This document shows positions 55,836 to 64,000 of a DNA stretch of 64,000 nucleotides, piece by piece. The translations under genes were made by a program, and so were the position numbers. The notes beneath the pieces were generated by a model. The model ran no database searches. It was not told where the DNA came from and saw nothing but the letters and a program-made list of their open reading frames with translations. The stretch lies in the NCBI GenBank assembly GCA_017519145.1, contig JAFWTA010000026.1, forward strand, positions 1 to 64,000. Reading direction: 5' to 3'. Within the stretch, counting starts at the first letter, position 1, and every line of letters starts with the position of its first letter. The stretch comes from Ruminococcus sp. GTDB lineage: Bacteria; Bacillota; Clostridia; Oscillospirales; Ruminococcaceae.

Positions 55836-56969
55836 TCAGTTACCGAGCATCTTGAAGATATCGTCAAGGTCGTAATCCTGGCTTGAAGAAGCAGGCTTTG
55901 CAGGAGCACTGTTTCCGCCGAAGCCGAACTCGTCGATAAGAGGATTGTCGATGGGAATGATATCCTCCTCGGGATTGGACTCCTCAATAGTTGAAGGAGC
56001 GGGAGCGTCATCATCATCGAAGCCGGCTGCGATAACTGTAATTGTCATCTCATCCTGCATATCTTCCTTGAATGCTGTACCGAAGATGAACTCAACACCC
56101 TCAGCAGCTGTATCTGTGATCATCTTTGTAGCTGCATCAACATCGGAAGAAAGAATATCCTCTGACATAGCGATATTGATAAGGAGTCTCTTTGCGCCCG
56201 AGATAGATGTCTCGAGAAGCGGGCTGGAGATAACTGCATTTGCAGCGTCTCTTGCCTTGTCCTTGCCTGTACCGTGACCGATCGCCATGTGAGCATAGCC
56301 GGCATCCTTCATGATAGTTGAAACGTCTGCGAAGTCGAGGTTTATGTAGCCTTCCTCAACGATAAGATCGGAAATGCTCTTTACACCTGTCTTGAGAACG
56401 TCGTCTGAAAGTGCGAAGCTCTGCATCATTGTAAGGGGCTTATCGAGGCCAACGAGAAGTCTCTCGTTAGGGATAACGATAAGTGAATCAACATACTTTC
56501 TCAGCTCTGCGATACCTCTCTCAGCCTGAGCCATCTTCTGCTCTCTCTCAAAGAGGAAGGGCTTGGTAACGACTGCAACTGTGAGGATATCCATCTCCTT
56601 TGCGATCTTGGCAACAACGGGAGCAGCACCTGTACCTGTTCCGCCGCCCATACCTGCTGTGATGAAGATCATGTCAGCACCCTTGAGGTGTGTCTCGATC
56701 TCGTCGCGGTTCTCCTCAGCACTGCGCTGTCCGATCTCGGGCTTGTTGCCTGCGCCTCTGCCCTTTGTGAGCTTTGCGCCGATCGGTATCCTTGTTGTAG
56801 CCTTAGACTTGTTAAGAGCCTTGGCGTCAGTGTTTATAGCTATATATTCTATATTATTGACACCCGAATCCACCATGCAGTTTACAGCGTTTCCGCCGCC
56901 GCCGCCAACACCGATGACCTTTATATTAACATCGGGTTCGAGTGTTTCCTCATAATTGAAATCTGACAT
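55836..56969 (-). CDS. ftsZ: Cell division GTPase FtsZ
   Basis: A 377-residue tubulin-like GTPase that polymerises into the division ring. The GTP-binding tubulin signature [11 protein letters not shown] is present near residue 107, with [17 protein letters not shown] at the N-terminus and the T7 loop [22 protein letters not shown]. An acidic linker leads to the C-terminal partner-binding peptide [12 protein letters not shown], which differs from the usual IPTFLR type. The ATG at 56969 has AGGAGG 8 nt upstream. It has its own promoter although it lies downstream of the division cluster in the same direction. Confidence 0.98.
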   Translation of the reverse strand: MSDFNYEETLEPDVNIKVIGVGGGGGNAVNCMVDSGVNNIEYIAINTDAKALNKSKATTRIPIGAKLTKGRGAGNKPEIGQRSAEENRDEIETHLKGADMIFITAGMGGGTGTGAAPVVAKIAKEMDILTVAVVTKPFLFEREQKMAQAERGIAELRKYVDSLIVIPNERLLVGLDKPLTMMQSFALSDDVLKTGVKSISDLIVEEGYINLDFADVSTIMKDAGYAHMAIGHGTGKDKARDAANAVISSPLLETSISGAKRLLINIAMSEDILSSDVDAATKMITDTAAEGVEFIFGTAFKEDMQDEMTITVIAAGFDDDDAPAPSTIEESNPEEDIIPIDNPLIDEFGFGGNSAPAKPASSSQDYDLDDIFKMLGN

Positions 56970-57039
56970 TTGAACTCCTCCTACTATTTATTATCCTAAA
57001 TTTATCAATTTTATATATCACTCTATAAATACACTTTAT

Positions 57040-57068
57040 ATTTTAGCATATAGTCGCATTTTTTTCAA
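57040..57068 (-). promoter_or_regulatory. ftsZ promoter
   Basis: Minus strand: TTGAAA (57063-57068), 17 bp, TAAAAT (57040-57045). Confidence 0.7.
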
Positions 57069-57145
57069 GCGCAAACAAAATTTTTTTTATTTTCAGCGAA
57101 TTGTACAATTTTGCGCACCAAAGCACTGCCACTTTGCACACTTTC

Positions 57146-58237
57146 TTACCACTGGCTGCCGTCATAATTGCCGTAGCCGTTATCGGCGTAGCCATTGTCA
57201 TAGCCGCTTCCGTCATCGTAGCCGGCGTTCCACTGGTTTCCGTCGTCATAGCCGCTGTTGTAGTCCTCGCCGCCGCTCCATTCTGTTACAGCCTCTGTAA
57301 CAGTGGTGGGAACGGTAGTTGTACGGCTGTTATTTATCTCACTGAATTTTGCCTCCATATCGGGATCCTGCTCGTTGATCTCGTCGATGGGATTGCCGTA
57401 TTCATCGGTCTTCTGAGCCGTTGTGGGCTCGATCGCTCCCGGAACAGCGGCAGGAGTATCGCTGTCCCTGAAGCTGCACATATTGTTGCCGATCATCATG
57501 AGATAGCCCTTCTTGCCCTTTACCGACTCCTGATTCATTACCGTGTCCGCAAGACCCAGCTTATACTCGACATCGTTCCAGTTGCCCATCTTGAAGATCA
57601 TATTGTTCTTGTAGTTGACTATGATGGAGTGCTCGTCGCTGAGATCAACGGACATTATATTGTTGTCGCTCTTGGCGACCATGCTTGCGATTATCTCCGA
57701 AAAGGCTTCGTTCTTATGCTCATTCTCCGAAGCTACGGGCTTTCCCGGAACAGTGTCCACGGGCTCAAGTCCGTAGATTATAGGGAGTCCGTCGGTTATG
57801 AAGCCGTTATCCGCAAGTATCTTGCCTTTTTTGCTGACAAGAAGAGTTCCGTCGCTGTACTGCACATTGAATGCAGGTATGCACTTTGTGACTGTAATAT
57901 CAAGTGAGGACGGAAAATCGCGCTCCACCTTTGCTGTCTCCACATACAGAAGCTCATCGAGTATCTTCTGCTCGCTTGAGGAACAGTCCAGCCTGAGCAG
58001 GTTATCGCCCTCGTTTATGCCCGAAGCCATAACTATCTCCTCTGCCGAATACATATCCGACTCGCCAGATACTCTTATCTCATTTATATTGAAAAGAAAT
58101 GTATAGCTTATAGTTATTCCCGCAGTGATAACAAGCAGCATTACCACAAGTCCGTAGACATTCATCATCCTTTTGCGCCGTCTTATGCGCTTGCGGCTGT
58201 TGGGCTTTTTGATACTGGTTTTCTCGACGTCTTTCAT
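57146..58237 (-). CDS. ftsQ: Cell division protein FtsQ/DivIB with repetitive tail
   Basis: A 363-residue bitopic membrane protein of the divisome. A basic cytoplasmic tail (RKRIRRRKRMMN) precedes one transmembrane helix (about 28-52). An extracellular POTRA domain follows (INEIRVSGESDMYSAEEIVMASGINEGDNLLRL, then a DFPSSLDITVTKCIPAF beta strand). The FtsQ/DivIB beta domain runs to about residue 270. The last 60 residues are unusual: an Asn/Gly/Tyr/Asp-rich repeat (GYDDGNQW, GYDDGSGYDNGY, NGYGNYDGSQW). In Firmicutes this protein is called DivIB. It lies 22 nt downstream of murA. Confidence 0.9.
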   Translation of the reverse strand: MKDVEKTSIKKPNSRKRIRRRKRMMNVYGLVVMLLVITAGITISYTFLFNINEIRVSGESDMYSAEEIVMASGINEGDNLLRLDCSSSEQKILDELLYVETAKVERDFPSSLDITVTKCIPAFNVQYSDGTLLVSKKGKILADNGFITDGLPIIYGLEPVDTVPGKPVASENEHKNEAFSEIIASMVAKSDNNIMSVDLSDEHSIIVNYKNNMIFKMGNWNDVEYKLGLADTVMNQESVKGKKGYLMMIGNNMCSFRDSDTPAAVPGAIEPTTAQKTDEYGNPIDEINEQDPDMEAKFSEINNSRTTTVPTTVTEAVTEWSGGEDYNSGYDDGNQWNAGYDDGSGYDNGYADNGYGNYDGSQW

Positions 58238-58259
58238 ACCTTCTCCAATTCCTTCTGCC

Positions 58260-59519
58260 TCAGACCCGACGCATCTCCCCGCCGAGAAGTCTTACAGCTT
58301 CCTCCATTTTTTCATAACCTCTGTCTATATGACAGATGCGCGTGATCTCGGTATCCCCCTCGGCACACAGTGCAGCTATGACCATTGCGGCTCCGCCTCT
58401 CAGGTCAGTTGCCTCCACATTGGCTCCGTGGAGAGAGCTCACTCCCTTGACCACTGCCACCTTGCCGAGGACCTCTATATCCGCTCCCATTTTCACAAGA
58501 GCGTCTGTGTGGCGGTATCGGCAGTCGAAGATGTTCTCCTCGAAGATGCTGGTACCGTCAGCAAGCGAAAGTGCAGCCATAAGCACTGCCTGAGCGTCTG
58601 TGGGGAAACCCGGATGAGGCATTGTCCTTATCCTTTCGCCCACCGCTCTCAGCCGTGTACCGCTGCGCAAATATATCCTGTTTTCAGATGTATATACGCT
58701 GCATCCCGTCTGCTCGAGCACCGTGAGAAAGGGCTCCATCTCGGGAACACAGGCATTTGTAAGTATAAGCTCGCCCTTTGCCGCAGCCGCCATTGAAAGA
58801 TAGGTGGCTCCGACTATCCTGTCGGGCATTATTGTATATTCACAGCCGTGAAGCTGTTGTTTTCCTCTTATTATTATACGGCTCTCGCCGTCGCCCCTTA
58901 TGTCAGCTCCGCAGGCTCGCAGAAAGCCGCAGAGGTCGCATATCTCGGGTTCACGGGCAGCGTTGTTTATGACTGTCTCGCCCTCTGCCGTGACTGCACA
59001 GAGAATGATATTCTCCGTAGCTCCCACCGAGGGAAAGGCAAGGGATATCCTTGCACCCTTTGCTCTGCCGAACTGTGCCCTGCAAATGATACTGCCTCCG
59101 CTCTCGCGGATATCCACCGCCATTTTTCTCAGCGCGGCAAGGTGCATATCTATCGGTCTCGGTCCCAGCTCGCAGCCTCCGGGAACGCTTACAGTACATT
59201 CCCCTGCTCTGCCCAGCATGGCTCCCATGAAGATTATGGAGGAGCGCATTTCGCGCATAAGCTCCTCCGAGACACTTGTACTCTCAATAGTTCCGGCGTT
59301 TATCACCGCCGTGTTATCGGAAAAGCTGCACCGGCAGCCCACGCAGTTGAGTATCCTCGAAGCTGCATAAACATCGGTGAGCCTCGGACAGCTGTGCAGC
59401 GTACACTCGCCGCGGCACAGCAGCGCCGCCGCCATTATCGGCAGTGAGCTGTTTTTGCTGCCCTGCAGGGCAAGCTCGCCTCTCAGCCGCCTGCCGCCAC
59501 TTATTATGAATTTCTGCAT
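58260..59519 (-). CDS. murA: UDP-N-acetylglucosamine 1-carboxyvinyltransferase MurA
   Basis: A 419-residue cytoplasmic enzyme catalysing the first committed step of peptidoglycan synthesis: transfer of enolpyruvate from PEP to UDP-GlcNAc. The substrate-binding GSKNSSLPIMAAAL is near the N-terminus. The fosfomycin-target Cys is in VPGGCELGPRPIDMHL near residue 115. GFPTDAQAVLMAAL and DLRGGAAMVIAAL are also conserved. The ATG at 59519 begins the family sequence MQKFIISGG with GGGG upstream; a longer frame adds six residues. murA within the division cluster is less common than a separate location. Confidence 0.95.
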   Translation of the reverse strand: MQKFIISGGRRLRGELALQGSKNSSLPIMAAALLCRGECTLHSCPRLTDVYAASRILNCVGCRCSFSDNTAVINAGTIESTSVSEELMREMRSSIIFMGAMLGRAGECTVSVPGGCELGPRPIDMHLAALRKMAVDIRESGGSIICRAQFGRAKGARISLAFPSVGATENIILCAVTAEGETVINNAAREPEICDLCGFLRACGADIRGDGESRIIIRGKQQLHGCEYTIMPDRIVGATYLSMAAAAKGELILTNACVPEMEPFLTVLEQTGCSVYTSENRIYLRSGTRLRAVGERIRTMPHPGFPTDAQAVLMAALSLADGTSIFEENIFDCRYRHTDALVKMGADIEVLGKVAVVKGVSSLHGANVEATDLRGGAAMVIAALCAEGDTEITRICHIDRGYEKMEEAVRLLGGEMRRV

Positions 59520-59571
59520 ATCATCACCCCACAGCATTTTTATGTATATTATGCTGCGGAACGATGTGTTG

Positions 59572-60450
59572 TTACTCTGCGCCTATTCCCTGCGCATTGA
59601 GGAATTTCAGAAAGGTCTCCGACATCTCGTCGGGTATACGGGCATACATCATGTGCCCTTTGTCTGATAAATGTATCTCAGCGCCGCATTTTTCGGCGTA
59701 TTCAACGCCTGCCTGACGCCATGTTTTCTGCTTGCTCATGCCCTTCATGTCGCTTATGTAGAAGCAGCAGGGGCATTTCAGCACTCCCGTCCCGACGGCT
59801 TCCGCCGCATTTGCGGTCATGAGCCGTGACTCCTCGATATACTCGCTGTTGGCGAGGTTCTTGTAGAAGAGCTGACGGTATATCTTCTTCTCCTCATCGG
59901 TAAGCTCATTGCCGGTGAGAAGACCTGAGACATTCTCCGCCTTGTTCCTGAAAAGCTTAGCCAGAATCCCGTCCTTTGCAATAGTTTTCAGCAGCCTGTG
60001 CTGCTTTGCAAGGAGCTTATCCCTCTTGTCATCGGGTACCTCCTCCGCCTGCAATACCGCATAGTCGGGGATGCCCATATCCATGCTGAGGACCGCCCTG
60101 ACCTCATCGGGATAGGTATTCGCCCAGTAGACTGTCTCCAGCCCCGAATAGGAGTGGGGTGCAAGCACATAGGGCGGCTCAATGCCTGCCCTGCGCAGAG
60201 CTTCCCTGTCCTCGCTGACAAGATTTTCTATTGTCCTCGGAGTCTTCATGGCTCCGCTGAAGCCGTAGCCTGCCTTTTCTACCACAGCTATCCTGTACTT
60301 TTTGGACATTCTGCGGTATATCGGCTTGTATTCCAGCACAGGGCAGGTAACTCCGCCCCCGGAAAGGAACACGATCGTGGGACTGCCGCTGCCCTCGGTA
60401 TAGACATTGAGCTCGGTTCCGCCCACTTCAACTTTCTTACCTGTTTCCAT
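59572..60450 (-). CDS. Alpha/beta hydrolase inside the cell-wall cluster
   Basis: A 292-residue alpha/beta-hydrolase-fold protein of unknown substrate. The oxyanion-region motif LSGGGVTCPVLEY, the nucleophile elbow PHSYSGLE (Ser after His), a later Asp region near DMGIPDY and the probable catalytic His in LSDKGHMMY are visible. It has no signal peptide. Its start lies inside the end of murG (14-bp overlap), so it is translationally coupled to peptidoglycan synthesis genes. It is not a standard member of this cluster. A role in wall-precursor or antibiotic metabolism is possible but unproven. Confidence 0.85.
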   Translation of the reverse strand: METGKKVEVGGTELNVYTEGSGSPTIVFLSGGGVTCPVLEYKPIYRRMSKKYRIAVVEKAGYGFSGAMKTPRTIENLVSEDREALRRAGIEPPYVLAPHSYSGLETVYWANTYPDEVRAVLSMDMGIPDYAVLQAEEVPDDKRDKLLAKQHRLLKTIAKDGILAKLFRNKAENVSGLLTGNELTDEEKKIYRQLFYKNLANSEYIEESRLMTANAAEAVGTGVLKCPCCFYISDMKGMSKQKTWRQAGVEYAEKCGAEIHLSDKGHMMYARIPDEMSETFLKFLNAQGIGAE

Positions 60451-61579
60451 TGCTGCCCTTCTTTATCAGTTTCTCGACTACGGACAGGATCCTTTCATTT
60501 GTGTCTGTAAGATGGAGCTTTGCCGCACTTTCAGACATATTCTTCACCTTTTCGCTGTCATTGTACAGCTTTTCTATCTCAGCTATCATGCGCTCGTTGG
60601 TGACGTCCTTCTGCTCGATGACCACTGCCGCGCCTGCCTTTCCAAGCACCATCGCATTGTGGTACTGGTGGTTGCCTGCAACGATGGGAGAGGGAATGAG
60701 TATGGAAGCCTTTCCTGCGGCTTCAAGCTCCGCAAGTGTGGAAGCTCCCGAACGGCATATAACAAGATCGGCAGCCGCAAGACAAACATCCATATCGTTT
60801 ATGTACTCTGTGATACGGAGCCTGTCGGATTTAAGCGGTATGCCGGCTTCCTTCATTGCCTGAGGGAAGCTGTCCTTGCCCATTCCGCCGTAGCCGTGTA
60901 TGTGGTTGATGGGAAGCTTTTTCCCCGTGTGCCACTTCACGACCTCGGTCATAGTCTCGTTGATGCAGCCTGCACCAAGACTTCCGCCGAATGAGAGGAT
61001 GGTGAAGCTGTCGTCGAAGCCCAGCTTCTTACGGGCTTCCTCACGGCTCATGGTATTGATATTGCTGCGCACGGGAAGTCCCGTAACGCTGTACTCGAAT
61101 TTGCTCTTGTCCATGAACTTCAGTGCTTCCTCAACGGTGAGCATAACATAGTCCACTTCCTTGGAGAGGAGCTTGTTTGTAACACCCGGGTAGGCATTCT
61201 GCTCATGGATAGCCGTAGGTATGCCCATTCTTGCCGCCTTGCGGATAACGGGTCCTGCGGCGTAACCGCCTGTACCTATGGCGAGGTCGGGCCTGAAGCC
61301 CTCGATTATCTGCTTGGCTCTCCTGCCGGATGTGGCAAGATAGGCAAGCGCCTTAGCGTTCCTTCCGATATTCTCAAGGGATATCTTTCTCTGGAAGCCT
61401 GCTACCTTTATGGTCTCAAGCTTATATCCTGCCTTGGGTACAAGCTTTGACTCCATTCCCTTTGGTGTACCTGCAAAGAGGAACTCCGCATCGGGATACT
61501 TTTTCTTTATGATATCAGCGATGGCAAGTCCCGGATTTATATGTCCGCCTGTGCCTCCGCAGGCTATCAGTACTCTCAT
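60437..61579 (-). CDS. murG: Lipid II synthase MurG (GlcNAc transferase)
   Basis: A 380-residue membrane-associated GT28 enzyme that adds GlcNAc to lipid I, giving lipid II. The N-terminal GGTGGHINPGLAIA loop, HEQNAYPGVTNKLLS, FGGSLGA and the C-terminal UDP-GlcNAc motif ICRSGASTLAELEAAGKASILIPSP are all present. ATG 61579 is chosen because AAGGAG lies 7 nt upstream; an in-frame ATG two codons earlier is too close to that site. The ribosome site is encoded within the last codons of ftsW. Confidence 0.97.
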   Translation of the reverse strand: MRVLIACGGTGGHINPGLAIADIIKKKYPDAEFLFAGTPKGMESKLVPKAGYKLETIKVAGFQRKISLENIGRNAKALAYLATSGRRAKQIIEGFRPDLAIGTGGYAAGPVIRKAARMGIPTAIHEQNAYPGVTNKLLSKEVDYVMLTVEEALKFMDKSKFEYSVTGLPVRSNINTMSREEARKKLGFDDSFTILSFGGSLGAGCINETMTEVVKWHTGKKLPINHIHGYGGMGKDSFPQAMKEAGIPLKSDRLRITEYINDMDVCLAAADLVICRSGASTLAELEAAGKASILIPSPIVAGNHQYHNAMVLGKAGAAVVIEQKDVTNERMIAEIEKLYNDSEKVKNMSESAAKLHLTDTNERILSVVEKLIKKGSNGNR

Positions 61580-61581
61580 GG

Positions 61582-62862
61582 TCATGCTCCTTTTGGTTCA
61601 GCGATCTGCTCTTTCTCACGCTGTTTTTTCTTCTTTTTCTCCTTGGGTTTCTCGTCGGGATAGTACCTGTGCTGAGATATGTTCAGCATGATGCCCATTT
61701 CCGCCAGCTGCATTATAAGCGCCGTGCCTCCGTAGCTGAAGAAGGGAAGGCTGATACCGGTGTTTGGTATCAGGTTGCTTACAACGGCGAGATTGAGGAC
61801 GGTCTGTATGCCGATCTGGGTGGTGATACCCACTGCGATGAGCATACCGAAACGGTCCTTGCAGCGGACTGCTATGGAGTAACCCTCTACGATGAGAAGG
61901 AAGAATACTATTATAATAGCAAGGGCTCCCACGAAGCCAAGCTCCTCACAGACTATGGGGAATACGAAGTCGTTCTTGGTCTCGGGAAGATAAAGATACT
62001 TCTGACGGGAATTTCCAAGACCCAGTCCGAAAAGTCCGCCCGAGCCTATGGCGATAAGTGAGTTTGCAGTCTGCCATGTGTCGCCCAGCTTATCGGCAAA
62101 CGGGTTCTGCCATGACTTTATACGGACCGCAACGTAGCTTCCCGGTACCTGTGCCTGCCACGAGATATAGGCTATGGCAAATCCGAGAGCTCCTGCGCCC
62201 AGTGCGAGGAAGTGCTTTTTGTTGACTCCGCCGCAGAGGATCATCGCTACGGCGATGGTGCCGATGAGTATGATACCCGAAATGTGCTTTTCAAGGGCGA
62301 TGAGCAGGACGTACACGCCAAGTATCACCGCGTATTTGATAATACCTGTGGTAAAGGTGTTCATCTTCTGACCGTCGCGCTCCATGCTGTATGCAAAGAA
62401 GATTATGAGTGCCAGCTTTGCCACCTCGGAGGGCTGGAGGTTGAGAGGACCGATGTCTATCCATCTTCTCGCGCCCATGGAGCCGCCCTCGTCGTTACCG
62501 ATAAGAAGAACGGCGATGAGAAGTATTCCTCCGATGATATAAAGCAGTCCTGCGATGTTCAGCTTTTTCAGCACGGGGAGCTTCAGGTTCTTGAAGTTGT
62601 GATAATCCATCTTCATGAAAAAAATCATAGCAACGAAGCCGATAACGGCATTCTTCGCCTGATTTTTAGCGTAGTAAAGTCCGTCTCCCCCGTGCTCGCT
62701 GTATGCCCAAGCGTAGCTCGCCGAGGACATCATTACTATGCCCACAACAAGCAGTATCATTACATATGCAAAGAAAGACAGACTTATATCACCGCGCCTG
62801 CCCCCCGAAAAAGGGTTCGGGACAGCAGGACGCTTTTTCTTTTCAGTTTTGGTTGCCGCCAT
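61582..62862 (-). CDS. ftsW: Lipid II polymerase FtsW/SpoVE (SEDS family)
   Basis: A 426-residue polytopic membrane protein of the SEDS family, polymerising lipid II into glycan strands during division. About ten transmembrane helices are visible, with signature segments GSMGARRWIDIGPLNLQPSEVAKLALI and the C-terminal NTGISLPFFSYGGTALIMQLAEMGI. Charged, Lys-rich N- and C-termini face the cytoplasm. In Firmicutes the same position may be occupied by SpoVE, and the two cannot be separated here. The stop codon is 2 nt before the murG start. Confidence 0.93.
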   Translation of the reverse strand: MAATKTEKKKRPAVPNPFSGGRRGDISLSFFAYVMILLVVGIVMMSSASYAWAYSEHGGDGLYYAKNQAKNAVIGFVAMIFFMKMDYHNFKNLKLPVLKKLNIAGLLYIIGGILLIAVLLIGNDEGGSMGARRWIDIGPLNLQPSEVAKLALIIFFAYSMERDGQKMNTFTTGIIKYAVILGVYVLLIALEKHISGIILIGTIAVAMILCGGVNKKHFLALGAGALGFAIAYISWQAQVPGSYVAVRIKSWQNPFADKLGDTWQTANSLIAIGSGGLFGLGLGNSRQKYLYLPETKNDFVFPIVCEELGFVGALAIIIVFFLLIVEGYSIAVRCKDRFGMLIAVGITTQIGIQTVLNLAVVSNLIPNTGISLPFFSYGGTALIMQLAEMGIMLNISQHRYYPDEKPKEKKKKKQREKEQIAEPKGA

Positions 62863-62890
62863 TTTTCCTCCTTATGGTCCGACCTGACTA

Positions 62891-63928
62891 TTAAAATACC
62901 ATCAGTGTGATTATGCCCAGAACTCCGAAGATAATGCCGCAGAGCGAAAAAGTTATCACTATCTTGTATTCGCTGAAGCCGCTCATCTCAAAGTGATGGT
63001 GGATAGGCGTCATCTTGAATATACGGCGTCCCTCTCCGTACTTTTTCTTGGTGTACTTGAAGTAGAGCACCTGTATCATTACAGACAGTGCCTCGATGAT
63101 GTAGACCAGAGCTGCGAGGAGGAGAAGCAGGTGCTTGTGGAGGATAAGCCCCACGCCTGTAACCGCCGCGCCGAGGAACATGGAGCCCGTGTCGCCCATG
63201 AAGCACTTTGCGGGATTGAGGTTCCACAGCAGGAAGCCGAGACAGCCGCCTGCAAGTGCCATTGTGAAGCATGACATCTCATTCTGCTTCAGTATTGAGC
63301 AGCATACCGTGAATACCAGCATCGCCACGAATGTGACCGAGCCGCAGAGACCGTCAACGCCGTCTGTAAGGTTTACCGCATTCGTAAGGTAGATTATTAC
63401 CGCCATCATGAGGATATAGTAGAATATTCCCAGTGAGGGCGAGGTCCAGAAGCCAAGGTCGAGCTTTGTGGACTTGTCTCCGAAGCATCTTACCGCAAAG
63501 AGGAAGCCTGCGCCGCAAACCAGCTGGAGGGCTATCTTCTGCCACGGTGTAAGTCCATCGTTATTCTTTCTGGCGACCTTGGTATAATCGTCAATGAAGC
63601 CTATAAGTCCGAATGCCGCAGAGAACAGCAGAACGCTGAGCAGCAGATAAAAGGGCTTGAAGCTGTCCTTATCGGTGGTGTCTATGCCTGTTTTCCACCT
63701 GTATATCCAGTAGCCTGCGATAGAGGTGATAACTGTGGATATGATGAACATGAAGCCTCCCATTGTGGGAGTTCCCTGTTTCTTGGCGTGCCACTTGGGT
63801 CCGTCCTCGGTCTTGATGGGCTGACCGAATTTTATCCTGTGCAGGAAGGGTACCAGAAAGATACCCGAAACACCTGCAATAACAAATGACAAAAGTGCTG
63901 TTATAAGATCGATTATCCAGAAAGACAT
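62891..63928 (-). CDS. mraY: Phospho-MurNAc-pentapeptide transferase MraY
   Basis: A 345-residue integral membrane enzyme that transfers phospho-MurNAc-pentapeptide to undecaprenyl phosphate, making lipid I. About ten transmembrane segments are present. Catalytic motifs are FIDDYTKVARKNNDGLTPWQK, NLTDGVDGL and CFMGDTGSMFLGA, with the cytoplasmic loop MTPIHHHFE near the C-terminus. The assigned ATG has no strong ribosome site (GGAG 13 nt away). It lies 22 nt downstream of the upstream gene's stop. Confidence 0.97.
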   Translation of the reverse strand: MSFWIIDLITALLSFVIAGVSGIFLVPFLHRIKFGQPIKTEDGPKWHAKKQGTPTMGGFMFIISTVITSIAGYWIYRWKTGIDTTDKDSFKPFYLLLSVLLFSAAFGLIGFIDDYTKVARKNNDGLTPWQKIALQLVCGAGFLFAVRCFGDKSTKLDLGFWTSPSLGIFYYILMMAVIIYLTNAVNLTDGVDGLCGSVTFVAMLVFTVCCSILKQNEMSCFTMALAGGCLGFLLWNLNPAKCFMGDTGSMFLGAAVTGVGLILHKHLLLLLAALVYIIEALSVMIQVLYFKYTKKKYGEGRRIFKMTPIHHHFEMSGFSEYKIVITFSLCGIIFGVLGIITLMVF

Positions 63929-63950
63929 TTTATTAAAACAACTCCAGTTT

Positions 63951-64000
63951 TTAATTCTCGAGGAGCCTGAGCCCCTCAGCTACCACTTCGCGCTCGTCGA
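63951..64000 (-). CDS. End of a Mur ligase, probably MurE
   Basis: Only the last 15 codons and the stop are in the window. The frame reads DEREVVAEGLRLLEN, which resembles the conserved C-terminus of MurE (F-D-D/E-R-E-V). A mur ligase directly before mraY fits the usual gene order. MurF is the main alternative. Confidence 0.5.
   Translation of the reverse strand, partial: DEREVVAEGLRLLEN

Overview
The window looks like a chromosomal segment of a cellulosome-forming Ruminococcus, most like R. flavefaciens. The main evidence is six secreted proteins ending in type I dockerins. Five of these share a near-identical calcium-loop core (NCDGTVELADAILIMQ-type, followed by LANPNKY). They come with Thr-rich linkers, a PL1-PL9-CBM77-like-dockerin pectinase, and a Firmicute-type division and cell-wall cluster. 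Species is inferred, not proven. No rRNA, canonical tRNA, CRISPR array, transposase or cohesin/scaffoldin gene was seen.

Layout. 1-777: the right end of AT-rich accessory DNA (a partial GIY-YIG-like gene) abutting the 3' end of guaA, a known integration site for mobile islands. 778-6320: guaA, an HD-domain protein, a cytoplasmic GH13 amylase fused to DUF1653, a ZIP metal transporter with a palindromic operator, and a GNAT acetyltransferase. 6550-16600: a DUF2798-like membrane protein with a switch-like leader, a secreted rhamnogalacturonan lyase (PL11), nitroreductase, two methyltransferases, a TipA-type MerR regulator, a PhzF protein, a secreted leucine-rich-repeat protein and a small alarmone synthetase. 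16675-38830: the plant-polysaccharide region, with GH2 beta-galactosidase, GH43 galactanase-like enzyme, a GH3 lipoprotein, a cytoplasmic sugar-sensor/GGDEF protein, cardiolipin synthase, thioesterase, GH26 mannanase, the PL1-PL9 pectate lyase and a dockerin protein of unknown function.

38849-43670: a histone-H1-like protein next to HU, an RHH-protein/clpB operon, and a candidate structured noncoding RNA with its own promoter and terminator. 43796-46940: an operon of VTC-type polyphosphate polymerase, DUF4956 and a Cthe_2159-like beta-helix lipoprotein behind an OmpR-type direct-repeat promoter. 47231-53061: rqcH, 3-methyladenine DNA glycosylase, an AraC regulator, rlmA, a trmK-nif3 fusion and a zinc-ribbon gene with a pseudoknot-prone leader. 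53160-64000: a SigH-like sigma factor, a DivIVA-like coiled-coil protein, ftsZ, ftsQ, murA, an alpha/beta hydrolase, murG, ftsW, mraY and the end of a probable murE, all on the minus strand.

How the genes work together. PL11 cuts the rhamnogalacturonan I backbone, GH43 and GH2 would trim its galactan side chains, PL1/PL9 cut homogalacturonan and GH26 cuts mannan. All carry dockerins for assembly on a scaffold encoded elsewhere. Each dockerin gene has its own sigma-A-like promoter and most have their own terminator, so they are controlled separately. Promoters here are strikingly regular (TTGnnn, 17 bp, TATAAT-like), which helped fix many start codons.
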